A DNA stretch of 64,000 nt from Candidatus Gastranaerophilales bacterium (GTDB lineage: Bacteria > Cyanobacteriota > Vampirovibrionia > Gastranaerophilales > Gastranaerophilaceae), in the NCBI GenBank assembly GCA_947588785.1, contig CANPZN010000001.1, positions 1-64,000 on the forward strand, read 5' to 3'. Below the pieces are notes generated by a model that saw only the letters and a program-made list of their open reading frames with translations, was not told the origin of the DNA and did no database searches. Positions 42,261 through 50,888 of the stretch are shown here, piece by piece. The translations under genes were made by a program, and so were the position numbers. Numbering within the stretch: the first letter of the stretch is position 1; every line of letters begins with the position of its first letter.

Positions 42261-44078
42261 TTCTTCATTATTAAGTTTTATTCTTGATAATTTTACTATT
42301 TCTTCAAAATCCGAATGTCTTTTCATTAACTCTTGGAATGTTCCTATATCAATAATTTGACCATCTTTTAAATAAACAATTCTGTCACATTTTACAAGTG
42401 TACTTAATCTGTGAGCAATAGCTATAATTGTTTTATTTCCTTTAATATTGTTAATAATTTCGGTTAATTTGTTTTCAATTTTTACATCAAGATTTGAAGT
42501 TGCTTCATCAAGAATTATAATTTCAGGATCTCTATATAAAGCTCTTGCAATACCTATTCTTTGTTTTTGACCGCCAGAAAGTCCGGTACCATCTTGTTTA
42601 AGTTCAATTTCAAGTCCGTTTTCGGTTTGAACAAGCTGATCGAATAATTGAGCTGTCTTTAAAACTTCTTCAACTTTTTCTTTATCAATATCTTTTCGTT
42701 CGATACCCCATGCTACATTTGTGTAAACATCACCTTCTATTGTACATATTTTTTGTGGTACATATCCTATTATATTTTTAAAACTTTCTATATTATCAGT
42801 AGTCAATAGAATTTTTTTATCTATATATATATTTCCTTTATATTCAAGTAAGCCTAAGAGGCAATCAACTAAAGTACTTTTACCGGCACCTGATAAACCT
42901 ACTATTCCTATAAATTCTCCTTTCTTTATTTCAAAATTTATGTTTTTTAAAATTTCCTGTTTCTTATTGTAAGAATATGATAAATTTTCAATTGTAATAT
43001 TTTCATTAAATTTCATCTTATCTTTATTATTAATATTTTTTGGATATTCGTATTTGTTATATTCATCATAAATTTCAAATAATCTGTTTAAATGTTTTGT
43101 ATATAAATTTATATAATTTAAATAAACTTGATTCTTATAAATTTGAGGAACAACACGATAAATCGTTATGGCAACTATACCAAATGAAATTAATATATTG
43201 GAAGGATTTTCACCATACTTCGTAAGAATGCCCAAACATAAAATAATCATTGTTAAGATAAATATTATTTCTATTATGTATTGAGGAATTAAAGGAATTA
43301 AATTTATTTTTTCGTTATAAGGTATTATTTTATTAGAAACATTTGAATAAAAATCGTAGAAATATTTTTGACATCCGTTAATTTTAATATCTTTTATACA
43401 ACTTAAACTGTTCATAACAGAGCTATATGGCCCTTGAGTAAGTTTATATCTTTTATCGGCTAAAATAATACTCCAATTTTTGAAAAATCCGCTTTGAATT
43501 GTTCCTGCAATTGAAAAGAATAATATTGCTATAAGTGTGAATAGTGGCAATATAAATATTAAAATTGAGAAAATTAAAATTATTACAATTGTATTAGAAA
43601 GTAATAATATTACTTTGAAAACAAAATACTGTATAACATCATCAACATTTTTTGTAATTTCGTTGATTATATTATTATTTCCACGTTTAAGATCAGCTTC
43701 ATATGGGGAATAGAGAAAAAAACTCATCATTTTTTCTTTTATTTCTAAGCCCCATTGGCTCATAATTTTGTTTTGCCAATAAAGTATAGAAATACTATAT
43801 ATATTTTTGATTATAATACATCCCGCTATTAACGAACCGATAAGAATAATCATATGATTTATATGAGTTATTCCGAAATGATTATGAAAAAATATGGCAA
43901 CAGGATTATTTACAACTTTTCCCGGATTAACCATTATCATAATAAAGGGGAATACAAGTACAATACTTAGAAATTCTAATAAACTGCTCATAAATGCCAT
44001 AAAAAGCATATATATCAATTTGATTTCATAGCCCTTACCAAAATATTTTAAAAATTTAAAGAATTGGTTTAAAAACAT
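42255..44078 (-). CDS. ABC exporter, fused membrane and ATPase domains (PglK/MsbA type)
   Basis: A 607-residue half-transporter. Residues 1-320 are a six-helix exporter domain beginning LNQFFKFLKYFGKGYEIKLI and FLSIVLVFPFIMIMVNPG, similar in layout to PglK-type flippases of lipid-linked oligosaccharides. The ATPase domain has Walker A GLSGAGKSTLVDCLLG near residue 397, LSGGQKQRIGIARAL near 503, Walker B IIILDEATSNLD near 525 and the H-loop AIAHRLSTLVKCDRIV. It may export glycan precursors, given several glycosyltransferases in the window, but it has no glycan gene directly beside it. Flanked by repeats on both sides. Confidence 0.88.
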   Translation of the reverse strand: MFLNQFFKFLKYFGKGYEIKLIYMLFMAFMSSLLEFLSIVLVFPFIMIMVNPGKVVNNPVAIFFHNHFGITHINHMIILIGSLIAGCIIIKNIYSISILYWQNKIMSQWGLEIKEKMMSFFLYSPYEADLKRGNNNIINEITKNVDDVIQYFVFKVILLLSNTIVIILIFSILIFILPLFTLIAILFFSIAGTIQSGFFKNWSIILADKRYKLTQGPYSSVMNSLSCIKDIKINGCQKYFYDFYSNVSNKIIPYNEKINLIPLIPQYIIEIIFILTMIILCLGILTKYGENPSNILISFGIVAITIYRVVPQIYKNQVYLNYINLYTKHLNRLFEIYDEYNKYEYPKNINNKDKMKFNENITIENLSYSYNKKQEILKNINFEIKKGEFIGIVGLSGAGKSTLVDCLLGLLEYKGNIYIDKKILLTTDNIESFKNIIGYVPQKICTIEGDVYTNVAWGIERKDIDKEKVEEVLKTAQLFDQLVQTENGLEIELKQDGTGLSGGQKQRIGIARALYRDPEIIILDEATSNLDVKIENKLTEIINNIKGNKTIIAIAHRLSTLVKCDRIVYLKDGQIIDIGTFQELMKRHSDFEEIVKLSRIKLNNEEI

Positions 44079-44101
44079 CCTCTGTTCTCCTTTTTTGTTA
44101 A

Positions 44102-44156
44102 GAACAACTTTTCAGCTGCAATTAGCGAGCGGAAGGTTGTGACATCAGATTGAATA
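44102..44156 (+). repeat. Dispersed intergenic repeat, diverged copy
   Basis: GAACAACTTTTCAGCTGCAA, TTAGCGAGCGGAAGGTTGTG and right end TGACATCAGATTGAAT. Only the right half is well matched to other copies. Confidence 0.5.
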
Positions 44157-44180
44157 TAAAAAATTATAACATAATTTATT

Positions 44181-44909
44181 TTATAAAAAATATTTTTTTA
44201 CATAAATATTAGGATCATTTTTTAATATGTTGATAATCTGTTCTATATTTAACAGAGATGAAAGTTTTGCGGTTTTTTCTCTTATTGTGTAATCTTGTGA
44301 TTTTGCAGTTATGCTTAGTATATTAATTAAGTCTTTTGTATAATCAATGTTGCACTCTGAGTCAATAACCTTTTGCTTTACTTCGTTAGATGAAAAGATT
44401 GAAAAAAGTGCTTCTAAATTCCAATATAAGTTAAAATTTTTTTTATTTAAAAGATAAGAATGATTTTTCTCTGAATCCGGCATTTGACTTAGTGTTATAT
44501 TTATTTCGCTTATAATATTTTTAATTAAAAAATTAAAATCGGAAACATATTTTATAACTTCAATAATATTTCGTGATACTGTTGGATTAATGTCTGTAAT
44601 ACCTTTAATAAAAGAACTGATAATTATTTTAGATTGAAAAAAATTCATATAAATCGGATTAGATATCAAATCCAAAATTTTATAAGAAGCGGTTTCCCGA
44701 ATAGGCCCTGATTTGTTTATAAGATTATCTGCCAGAATTATTGCTTCTTCTTCTGTATTGATTTTATTTAATTCGATTAAGCAATATTGCTTTTTTATAT
44801 CATTATCGGATTTTAATATATTAATAATTGAAGTATGTGAAAGCTGTGTATTTGAAAATTCAATAGCTTCATTCAGCATTTTCATATTGTTATCATATAA
44901 ATTATTCAT
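44181..44909 (-). CDS. Uncharacterised protein, possibly HEAT-like helical repeats
   Basis: The 242-residue sequence is almost entirely helical-looking and soluble. Segments such as NKSGPIRETASYKILDLIS (near residue 67), INPTVSRNIIEVIKYVS (near 105) and QDYTIREKTAKLSSLLNIE (near 205) resemble HEAT or ARM repeats, each with an R-E-x-A-like turn. No catalytic motif is visible. No Shine-Dalgarno is seen before ATG 44909. It stands alone on the minus strand between repeat copies. A scaffold or binding role is only a guess. Confidence 0.6.
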   Translation of the reverse strand: MNNLYDNNMKMLNEAIEFSNTQLSHTSIINILKSDNDIKKQYCLIELNKINTEEEAIILADNLINKSGPIRETASYKILDLISNPIYMNFFQSKIIISSFIKGITDINPTVSRNIIEVIKYVSDFNFLIKNIISEINITLSQMPDSEKNHSYLLNKKNFNLYWNLEALFSIFSSNEVKQKVIDSECNIDYTKDLINILSITAKSQDYTIREKTAKLSSLLNIEQIINILKNDPNIYVKKYFL

Positions 44910-44970
44910 AGAAATAAATATAGCATAAGTGGGGGTTAAAAATAAAAGAAAATAAGTTTATTTTTAAAAT

Positions 44971-45020
44971 GTTCAAGAAAAATATGAATTGTGAGTAAAA
45001 TTTTTTGAGTGGTGTATATT
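44971..45020 (+). repeat. Dispersed intergenic repeat, degraded copy
   Basis: TTCAAGAAAAATATGAATTG then TGAGTAAAATTTTTTGAGTG and GTGTATA correspond to TCCGAGTAAATTTTTACGAT ... GTGAGTAAAAATTTGCGAGT of the copy at 34461. No right end recognised. Confidence 0.45.
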
Positions 45021-45079
45021 AATGTTATCAGCAATAAAATGAAATGAAGAAATATTGCAAACAAGCGAGAAAGGAATAT

Positions 45080-45244
45080 ATGAACGAAATTATTAATTTT
45101 GTAAAAGATATTATTACAGGAAATGTTGAAGATAAGAAACCGGTAGGGCTTTGTGTATTTGAATGTAGTGAAAATACACAAACGAAAGAATCCGGACATA
45201 AATTCAAAAAGGAAGTTCGTTTATCTGAATTAATGGATAAATAA
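45080..45244 (+). CDS. Small uncharacterised protein
   Basis: A 54-residue hydrophilic protein starting MNEIINFVKDIITGNVED and ending KFKKEVRLSELMDK, with two Cys in GLCVFECSEN. ATG 45080 is chosen because AAAGGA lies 5 bases upstream; an in-frame ATG at 45044 lacks a site. The two Cys could bind metal or form a disulfide. No family recognised. A 49-base gap separates it from the tandem repeat array. Confidence 0.6.
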   Translation: MNEIINFVKDIITGNVEDKKPVGLCVFECSENTQTKESGHKFKKEVRLSELMDK

Positions 45245-45293
45245 TTTACTTGCTAAGTAGAAATACTTGTCATATAATACTTGCCATAGGTTG

Positions 45294-45673
45294 TCCGAGA
45301 AAATTTTGTTGGTTCGCAAAGAGAGCAATTTCAAGAGAGCGAATTTTCCGTAGGGTGGAGTCGAGCGAAAGCGAGCGAATCCGAGAATGTGAGGGCGAGC
45401 TGAACGACAAACGAAGTGCAGTGAAGCACTCGTCCGAAGAAATGAAAATTCAAGAGAGCGAATTTTCCGTAGGGCGGAGTCGAGCGAAAGCGAGCGAACC
45501 CGAGAATGTGAGGGCGAGCTGAACGACAAACGAAGTGCAGTGAAGCACTCGAGCGAGAGAAAGGAAAATTCAAGACAGCGAAATTTGCGAAAGGTAGAAG
45601 CGGTTAAAATTGGATCAAATATAAACAACTTAAACCAAATTTTAAAGGTGCTGCTGCACCTACCGGATTAAAT
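45294..45673 (+). repeat. Dispersed repeat expanded to a tandem array (period about 119-120 bp)
   Basis: Left end GTCCGAGAAAATTTTGTTGG. Unit starts (GCGAATTTTCCGTAGGG) are at 45339 and 45458, with a truncated third (GCGAAATTTGCG) at 45578, so the period is 119-120 bases. Each unit contains TCGAGCGAAAGCGAGCGAA, CCGAGAATGTGAGGGCGAGC and GAACGACAAACGAAGTGCAG with a GTGC-AGTGAA-GCAC hairpin. The array ends with AAATTTTAAAGGTGCTGCTG (AGGTGC/GCACCT hairpin) and right end CCGGATTAAAT. It fills the gap before ybaB. Confidence 0.9.
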
Positions 45674-45697
45674 TATATAATATGGGAGTTTAAAAAA

Positions 45698-46033
45698 ATG
45701 AATTTAGCAAGTATGATGAAACAAGCACAGCAAGTACAAAAAAGATTGCAAGATGCACAAACAGAACTTAATAATACAGAAATAACAGCAGAATCAGCAA
45801 ATGGTGCTGTAAAAGTTATCTGTGACGGGCATGGTAAGTTTAAATCAATAAAATTACAAAAACAGGCTATGAATCCTGAAAATCCCGAATCTGTTGATGA
45901 TGAAACATTAGAAATGCTTGAAGATTTAATTACATCAGCTATGAAACAAGCTACAGCAGACGCTTCAAAAAAAATGCAGGATAAAATGAAAGGCATAGTA
46001 CCGGCAGGAATAAATATTCCCGGATTATTCTAA
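45698..46033 (+). CDS. ybaB: YbaB/EbfC family nucleoid-associated protein
   Basis: A small dimeric DNA-binding protein, nearly always encoded just before recR. The 111 residues begin MNLASMMKQAQQVQKRLQDAQ (two helices), have the central strands NGAVKVICDGHGKFKSIKLQ, and end with ITSAMKQATADASKKMQDKM and a Gly/Pro tail. GGGAG precedes the ATG. The stop TAA overlaps the recR ATG by one base. A repeat array lies upstream in place of the dnaX gene that often precedes this pair. Confidence 0.95.
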   Translation: MNLASMMKQAQQVQKRLQDAQTELNNTEITAESANGAVKVICDGHGKFKSIKLQKQAMNPENPESVDDETLEMLEDLITSAMKQATADASKKMQDKMKGIVPAGINIPGLF

Positions 46034-46632
46034 TGGAATATACAAAACCTTTAGCACAATTAATAGAATTTTTTCAAAAATTCCCGGGGATAGGGCCAAA
46101 ATCTGCACAAAGAATGGCATTTCATCTGCTTAAAATGCCTGTTTCTGATGTTAAACGATTTTCTGAAATTATTATTTCGGCAAAAGAAAATATTCATTAT
46201 TGCAGTATATGTTTTAATATGTCAGCTTCAAATCCTTGTGAGATATGTTCTGATTCAAGGCGGGATAAATCAGTTATTTGTGTTGTAGCTGAAACAAAAG
46301 ATTTGATTGCTATAGAAAAAACTCGTGAATATAAAGGATTATATCATGTACTTCAAGGCACTATTTCGCCTCTGGACGGAATTGGGGTTGAAGATATCAG
46401 AATTAAAGAACTGTTAACCAGAGCTGCCGATGAAAATATATCAGAAATTATTCTTGCACTAAATCCGTCTGTTGAAGGTGAAGCTACCAGCATGTATATT
46501 ACAAAACTTTTGAAACCTTTTAATATTAAAATTTCACGAATTGCTTTTGGACTTCCAATAGGTTCTGATCTTGAGTTCGCAGATGAAATTACTCTGGCTA
46601 AAGCAATCGAAGGAAGAAGAATTATAGATTAA
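46033..46632 (+). CDS. recR: Recombination protein RecR
   Basis: RecR works with RecO (and RecF) to load RecA onto gapped DNA. The 199 residues include the helix-hairpin-helix FPGIGPKSAQRMAFHLL near residue 18, the zinc finger CSICFNMSASNPCEIC near 56-71, the Toprim segment VICVVAETKDLIAIEKT near 80, and GTISPLDGIGVEDIRI, with SRIAFGLPIGSDLEFAD near the end. Length is typical. One-base overlap with ybaB suggests coupled translation. Confidence 0.97.
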   Translation: MEYTKPLAQLIEFFQKFPGIGPKSAQRMAFHLLKMPVSDVKRFSEIIISAKENIHYCSICFNMSASNPCEICSDSRRDKSVICVVAETKDLIAIEKTREYKGLYHVLQGTISPLDGIGVEDIRIKELLTRAADENISEIILALNPSVEGEATSMYITKLLKPFNIKISRIAFGLPIGSDLEFADEITLAKAIEGRRIID

Positions 46633-46647
46633 TTAAGGAGTTTTTTT

Positions 46648-46824
46648 ATGAGTCAAATTACTATAAGATCTGACAGAGATACTGATTATACTTTTAATTA
46701 CAAAGGTGAAGATGTTACTCTTGAAGCTCATAGCGTTATTAGTATAGCAAACGGTCTGCAAGATGTAATACTTCCTACTTGTAAGATGAAAGTTGCTAAT
46801 AACTTAATTATTATTAAAGAGTAA
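46648..46824 (+). CDS. Small uncharacterised protein between recR and a glycosyltransferase
   Basis: A 58-residue frame, MSQITIRSDRDTDYTFNYKG then EDVTLEAHSVISIANGLQDV, ends NNLIIIKE. AAGGAG (46635-46640) is 7 bases before the ATG, and the stop is 5 bases before the next ATG, which makes it convincing as a gene despite its size. It looks beta-rich, with no membrane segment. It is probably cotranscribed with ybaB-recR and the downstream glycosyltransferase. Family not recognised. Confidence 0.7.
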   Translation: MSQITIRSDRDTDYTFNYKGEDVTLEAHSVISIANGLQDVILPTCKMKVANNLIIIKE

Positions 46825-46829
46825 TCTTT

Positions 46830-47675
46830 ATGCCTCAAGTTGATGTTTCAATTATTTTAGTTTCTTATAATACTTGTGATTATACATTAAAATGTATTGA
46901 ATCTATTTACGATAAAACAAAAAATATTAATTTCGATATTTGGCTTGTTGATAACAATTCACAAGATGATACTTGTATATCGGTAAAAAACCAATTTCCC
47001 GAAGTAAATATTATTGCTAATGAACAAAATTTAGGTTTTGGCAAGGCTAATAACCTTGCTATTAATAAATGTTCAGGGAAATATGTTTTTCTTTTGAACA
47101 CTGATACTTTGCTGGTAAATAATGCAATTAAGATATTTTTTGATTTTATGGAAAATAATCCGCAAATAGGTGCTTGCGGAGGAAATTTGTATGATAAAAA
47201 CAATAATCATGTACATTCTTACGGAAATTTTCCCACTATAAAATCGGAATTTTTAAAATTTTTTAAAAATTTTGATAAAGGTAACAATGAACAAAATGAA
47301 AAAAAAGAAGTTGATATTATAATTGGTGCTGATTTATTTATTAAAAAAAGTGTATTAACTGAAGTCGGTTGTTTTGATGAAGATTTTTTCCTTTATAGTG
47401 AAGAGTCCGAATTACAATTCAGAATAAAAAAAGCAGGTTATAAAATATTTATACTTCCTGAAGCTAACATAATACATCTTGAAGGTAAATCTACAAAAAA
47501 ACGAATTAATACACGAGTGCATAAAATGAAAGGTCAAGTATTATTTTTTAAAAAATGTTATGATAAAAAAACTTTGTTAATTTACAAAATATTTTTTATT
47601 ATAGCAAATTCATACAGAATTATTTTTCATCCTGTTGTAATACTTAGGGCTTTTAATCAAATTTGGAAAATTTAA
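46830..47675 (+). CDS. Family 2 glycosyltransferase, rhamnosyltransferase-like
   Basis: A 281-residue GT-A glycosyltransferase of the WbbL/rhamnosyltransferase type. It shows VSIILVSYNTCDYTLKCIESI, WLVDNNSQDDT, NEQNLGFGKANNLAIN near residue 67, the DxD-like FLLNTDTLL near 91, and DIIIGADLFIKKSVLTEVG, FDEDFFLYSEESELQFRIKK (near 167-205), which is typical of the subfamily. A hydrophobic C-terminal segment (IYKIFFIIANSYRIIF) may associate with membrane. It sits 3 bases before an SGNH-like gene, so the two may modify the same glycan. Donor sugar unproven. Confidence 0.88.
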   Translation: MPQVDVSIILVSYNTCDYTLKCIESIYDKTKNINFDIWLVDNNSQDDTCISVKNQFPEVNIIANEQNLGFGKANNLAINKCSGKYVFLLNTDTLLVNNAIKIFFDFMENNPQIGACGGNLYDKNNNHVHSYGNFPTIKSEFLKFFKNFDKGNNEQNEKKEVDIIIGADLFIKKSVLTEVGCFDEDFFLYSEESELQFRIKKAGYKIFILPEANIIHLEGKSTKKRINTRVHKMKGQVLFFKKCYDKKTLLIYKIFFIIANSYRIIFHPVVILRAFNQIWKI

Positions 47676-47678
47676 TTA

Positions 47679-48566
47679 ATGAGAAAAATTTTTATTAATT
47701 TTATTTCAATAATTTTTATATTAATTGTTTTTGATTTTTTAGTATTTTATCAAGGTTTGCCAAGTGAAATAAAAAACAATGCATTATCATTATATAAATC
47801 ATTTTACAGTCCTGTAAGCGAAAAAGAATTATATGATAAATATATTTTAGGTAAAAATAATTTTTATAGAAAAGCTGAAAATGAGGATTCTAAAAAACGA
47901 CCTATTTTGTTATTTGGTTGTTCTTTTGTATACGGACATAAAATATCAGAAGATAAAATTATGTCGCATGTACTTGCAAAATATACCAATCGCCCCGTAT
48001 ATAACCGTGCAAAACATGGTTTCGGCGTACAAAATATGCTCTATCAACTTCAAAATGAGAATTTTTATAAAATAATCCCTCAACCCGAATACATTATTTA
48101 TACTTATATCGGGGATCATGTAAGAAGATTGTATCAGCCTTCAATTGTTTCTTTAAAAGAATATTATGATATAAGATATTCGTTTAAACAAGGCGAACTT
48201 AAACAAAACACTGAAAAAGACTGTATTTTATCCGCCAAGATTAAAATGTTATTTTGGAATAAAGGATTATTTATTAATGATAAGAAAAATGATGAACTCT
48301 TAAAACAACATTTTCTTTTGTCAAAAAAATATGTTGATAAATATTGGCCCGGAACTAAATTCATTATTTTTATATATTTAGATGGTAGTAATATTGAAAA
48401 TATTATTCCTGATCTAATAAAAGCAGGATTTATAATTATAAAAAGAAATGATATTGCTCCTTTTAATGATTATGATCCTAATTATAGTCTTGGAAACGGG
48501 GATGTTCATCCTAATGAAAGAGCTTGGGATTATATTATTCCAAAGTTGACGGAACGAATTAAATAA
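47679..48566 (+). CDS. SGNH-hydrolase-like protein with N-terminal anchor
   Basis: A 295-residue protein. An N-terminal hydrophobic helix (FINFISIIFILIVFDFLVFY) suggests a membrane anchor with an outside catalytic domain. ILLFGCSFVYGHKI near residue 77 is the block I position of SGNH enzymes, with the usual GDS written GCS (Ser retained). YNRAKHGFGVQNMLYQL near 107 fits block II, and GNGDVHPNERAWDYI near 275 provides the D-x-x-H pair of block V. It could deacetylate or acyl-modify a surface glycan, in line with the preceding glycosyltransferase. It overlaps the convergent ABC ATPase gene by 8 bases. Confidence 0.75.
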   Translation: MRKIFINFISIIFILIVFDFLVFYQGLPSEIKNNALSLYKSFYSPVSEKELYDKYILGKNNFYRKAENEDSKKRPILLFGCSFVYGHKISEDKIMSHVLAKYTNRPVYNRAKHGFGVQNMLYQLQNENFYKIIPQPEYIIYTYIGDHVRRLYQPSIVSLKEYYDIRYSFKQGELKQNTEKDCILSAKIKMLFWNKGLFINDKKNDELLKQHFLLSKKYVDKYWPGTKFIIFIYLDGSNIENIIPDLIKAGFIIIKRNDIAPFNDYDPNYSLGNGDVHPNERAWDYIIPKLTERIK

Positions 48567-49620
48567 TTCTTTTTCCTGTTTCAACATCAAAGAAAAGAAT
48601 TTTTTCAGAATTAATTTTAAATAAAAAATCCTTATTAAATGTAAAAGAAGGAGGTATTAATGCGGAACAATTTGAATTGTTAGCTTTAAAATATAAAATT
48701 TGTTCATTACCAAGCATTTCTGAAATATCTATTTGAGCTGTAAATTCAAAATTAGGATTCGGATCTGACATACTTTCAGCTCTGATTCCGGCTAAGACTG
48801 ATTTTCTTCCTTTTAAAATTGATAATTGATTATTATTTAATTTTAAAGGAGAGTCATTGATTTTTATAATATTATCATCATTAATATCAACTTTTATAAA
48901 ATTCATTGAAGGAGAACCGAGAAAACCACCAACAAAAGTATTAACAGGATTATTATAAATATTATACGGTGTATCAATTTGTTGAATAATACCTTTATCG
49001 ATAATTGCAATTCTATCACCCATTGTTAATGCTTCTGTTTGGTCATGAGTAACGTATATAAATGTAGTTTGTAATTTTTCATGTAGTTTTTTTATTTCGG
49101 ATCTCATTTGAACTCTTAATTTAGCATCAAGATTTGATAAAGGTTCATCCATCAAAAAAACTTTAGGATTTCTCACGATTGCACGTCCAAGTGCGACTCT
49201 TTGTCTTTGTCCGCCTGATAGTTGTTTGGGTTTTCGTTGTAATAATTCTGATAAATTAAGAGAAAGTGCCACTTCTTTTACTTTTTGATCAATATCGGAT
49301 TTCTTCATTTTTCGCATTTTTAAAGGGAATGCCATATTTTCATATACACTCATATGCGGATATAGTGCATAATTTTGGAAAACAAATGCTATATCTCTTT
49401 CTTTCGGATGAACATTGTTAACGCAAATACCATCAATTTTAATTTCACCGGAAGTTGTATCTTCTAAACCTGCTATCATTCTTAAAATAGTTGACTTTCC
49501 GCAACCTGAAGACCCTACTAATATTAAAAATTCTTTATCTCGAACAGTTAAATTAACATTATTAATGATAACTTTTTTATCATATATTTTAGTTACACCA
49601 TTTAATTCAACTTGAGCCAT
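48559..49620 (-). CDS. Sugar ABC transporter ATPase (MsmX/UgpC/MalK type)
   Basis: A 353-residue ATPase that powers sugar importers of the MalFG type. Walker A LVGSSGCGKSTILRMIAGLE near residue 33, Q-loop FVFQNYALYPHMSVYENMAF near 80, signature LSGGQRQRVALGRAIVRNP near 133, Walker B VFLMDEPLSNLDAKLR, H-loop YVTHDQTEALTMGDRIAIID, then the regulatory OB-like TOBE domain. MsmX-type ATPases can serve several permease pairs, so it is a good partner for the lone permease at 17.2 kb. It begins 1 base after the stop of the degenerate histidine kinase, so the two share a transcript. Confidence 0.92.
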   Translation of the reverse strand: MAQVELNGVTKIYDKKVIINNVNLTVRDKEFLILVGSSGCGKSTILRMIAGLEDTTSGEIKIDGICVNNVHPKERDIAFVFQNYALYPHMSVYENMAFPLKMRKMKKSDIDQKVKEVALSLNLSELLQRKPKQLSGGQRQRVALGRAIVRNPKVFLMDEPLSNLDAKLRVQMRSEIKKLHEKLQTTFIYVTHDQTEALTMGDRIAIIDKGIIQQIDTPYNIYNNPVNTFVGGFLGSPSMNFIKVDINDDNIIKINDSPLKLNNNQLSILKGRKSVLAGIRAESMSDPNPNFEFTAQIDISEMLGNEQILYFKANNSNCSALIPPSFTFNKDFLFKINSEKILFFDVETGKRII

Positions 49621-49621
49621 T

Positions 49622-50776
49622 TTAGCCTGCCTGATTAATATTAACAGCCGATTTATCTATAGGTACAATAAATGCGACGGAAACTTGGTTCGCAAATTTG
49701 TTGTTTACCCAAATTTCACCTTTTAGCTTATTAATATATTTTTTTGAACTTCCTAATAATAAACTTTGTAATAAGTATTTTTTTGAATTTTTATCAATTT
49801 GTACATAAGGATCAAATATATCTTCATTAGAATATAAAGACGGATCAACACCTTTTGAAATTATTTCACACATTAAATATGATTTTTCTGTTATTTCAGA
49901 ATTTAACTCAAATCCTTTATTAAGCAGAAATTCAGGCAAAGGATTTGAAATTATAATTTGAATTGCCCCTGTATCTATTGAAGATATAGCATTTTCCAAC
50001 AAATTAGAAATAATTGTTTTTAGGATATTTTTATCTGAAAAACAGTTTTGCCTGATTAAATCATTAGATGTTATATTAAGTTTTATATCTTTATTTTTTA
50101 ATTTTACTGATATTTCATTAGAAATCAGGGTGATTAAACCTGTAATATCAAAATTATTATAATCGAGTTTATATAAATCGGACTCAATAAGCGAAATTTC
50201 AATTAATTTTTCGATAAGAATAAGTAATTCAGATGAATTACCGTTCATAATTTGAAGATATTTAATTTGTTTGTCGTTTATTTCACCGCTTAAACCTTCA
50301 AGCATAGCTTGAGAAAACCCTACAATGGAATGTAAAGGAGAGCGTAAATAGTTTGACATTTTTATTAACAATATATTTTTTGAATGATTCAGAATTTTTT
50401 GTTCCTGACGTTCTGTAATTAATTGATCAAGTAAAGAATGATCTTGTGTATTATCAATAATTGTCAAAATGTATCTTTTTTTTCTGCCTGAAGAAATATC
50501 CGTAACTTTAACATCGGTTATTTTAGTATTGTGTTCTTCCGAAACAATTTTAAGAATTTGTTTTATTTCTTCATCTTTATTTCTTATGATGTCATCAGAG
50601 TGTACAATAAAATAATCATTAATATTTTTCCCGTTTAGATTTTGGGTTTCAAATATTTTAAAAGCTTTATTATTGGAATAGTGAATTTTACCTTTTTCAT
50701 CAATAACAAGGACTGCCTCAGGCAGATGTTTAAGAATATTATAATGTTTTCCGAATAAAAAACGTTCCAAACTCAT
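49622..50776 (-). CDS. PAS/histidine-kinase-like protein with decayed catalytic motifs
   Basis: A 384-residue cytoplasmic sensor-like protein. A PAS domain (LPEAVLVIDEKGKIHYSNNKAFKIF, core VLVIDEKGKIHYSNNKA) occupies residues 10-115. The dimerisation segment MSNYLRSPLHSIVGFSQAML near residue 140 aligns with the H-box S-H-E-L-R-T-P-L, but the phospho-acceptor His is Asn. The N-box survives (LKTIISNLLENAISSI), while the DxG motif of the ATP lid reads SKGVDPSLY and no second glycine motif is clear. It is probably unable to autophosphorylate and may act as a regulator or binding partner. It is translationally adjacent to the sugar ATPase gene. Confidence 0.78.
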   Translation of the reverse strand: MSLERFLFGKHYNILKHLPEAVLVIDEKGKIHYSNNKAFKIFETQNLNGKNINDYFIVHSDDIIRNKDEEIKQILKIVSEEHNTKITDVKVTDISSGRKKRYILTIIDNTQDHSLLDQLITERQEQKILNHSKNILLIKMSNYLRSPLHSIVGFSQAMLEGLSGEINDKQIKYLQIMNGNSSELLILIEKLIEISLIESDLYKLDYNNFDITGLITLISNEISVKLKNKDIKLNITSNDLIRQNCFSDKNILKTIISNLLENAISSIDTGAIQIIISNPLPEFLLNKGFELNSEITEKSYLMCEIISKGVDPSLYSNEDIFDPYVQIDKNSKKYLLQSLLLGSSKKYINKLKGEIWVNNKFANQVSVAFIVPIDKSAVNINQAG

Positions 50777-50888
50777 TTAATTTCCTTTTGATGATACAAC
50801 AACGGTATTATTTATATTTTCCCTTTTATAATAATATAAAAATATTGTATCATGGTAATAAAAAAAAGAACAATATGGCTGTAAAAAT

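Noticed and set aside
45339-45580. CRISPR-like array
   Set aside because: The repeated unit is about 119 bases with no distinct spacers, only two to three copies, and no cas genes nearby.
45250-45628. Overlapping open frames of 80-132 residues on both strands (e.g. 45230-45628 minus, 45250-45522 plus)
   Set aside because: They lie wholly within the repeat array, repeat themselves with its period, have no ribosome-binding sites, and recur in the 58.8-kb array. They are products of repeat composition, not genes.
47755-47985. Loss of function in the SGNH-like protein because GDS is written GCS
   Set aside because: The nucleophilic Ser and the C-terminal D-x-x-H pair are retained, and I recall a Cys at this place in other SGNH-like proteins, so it is not evidence of decay.
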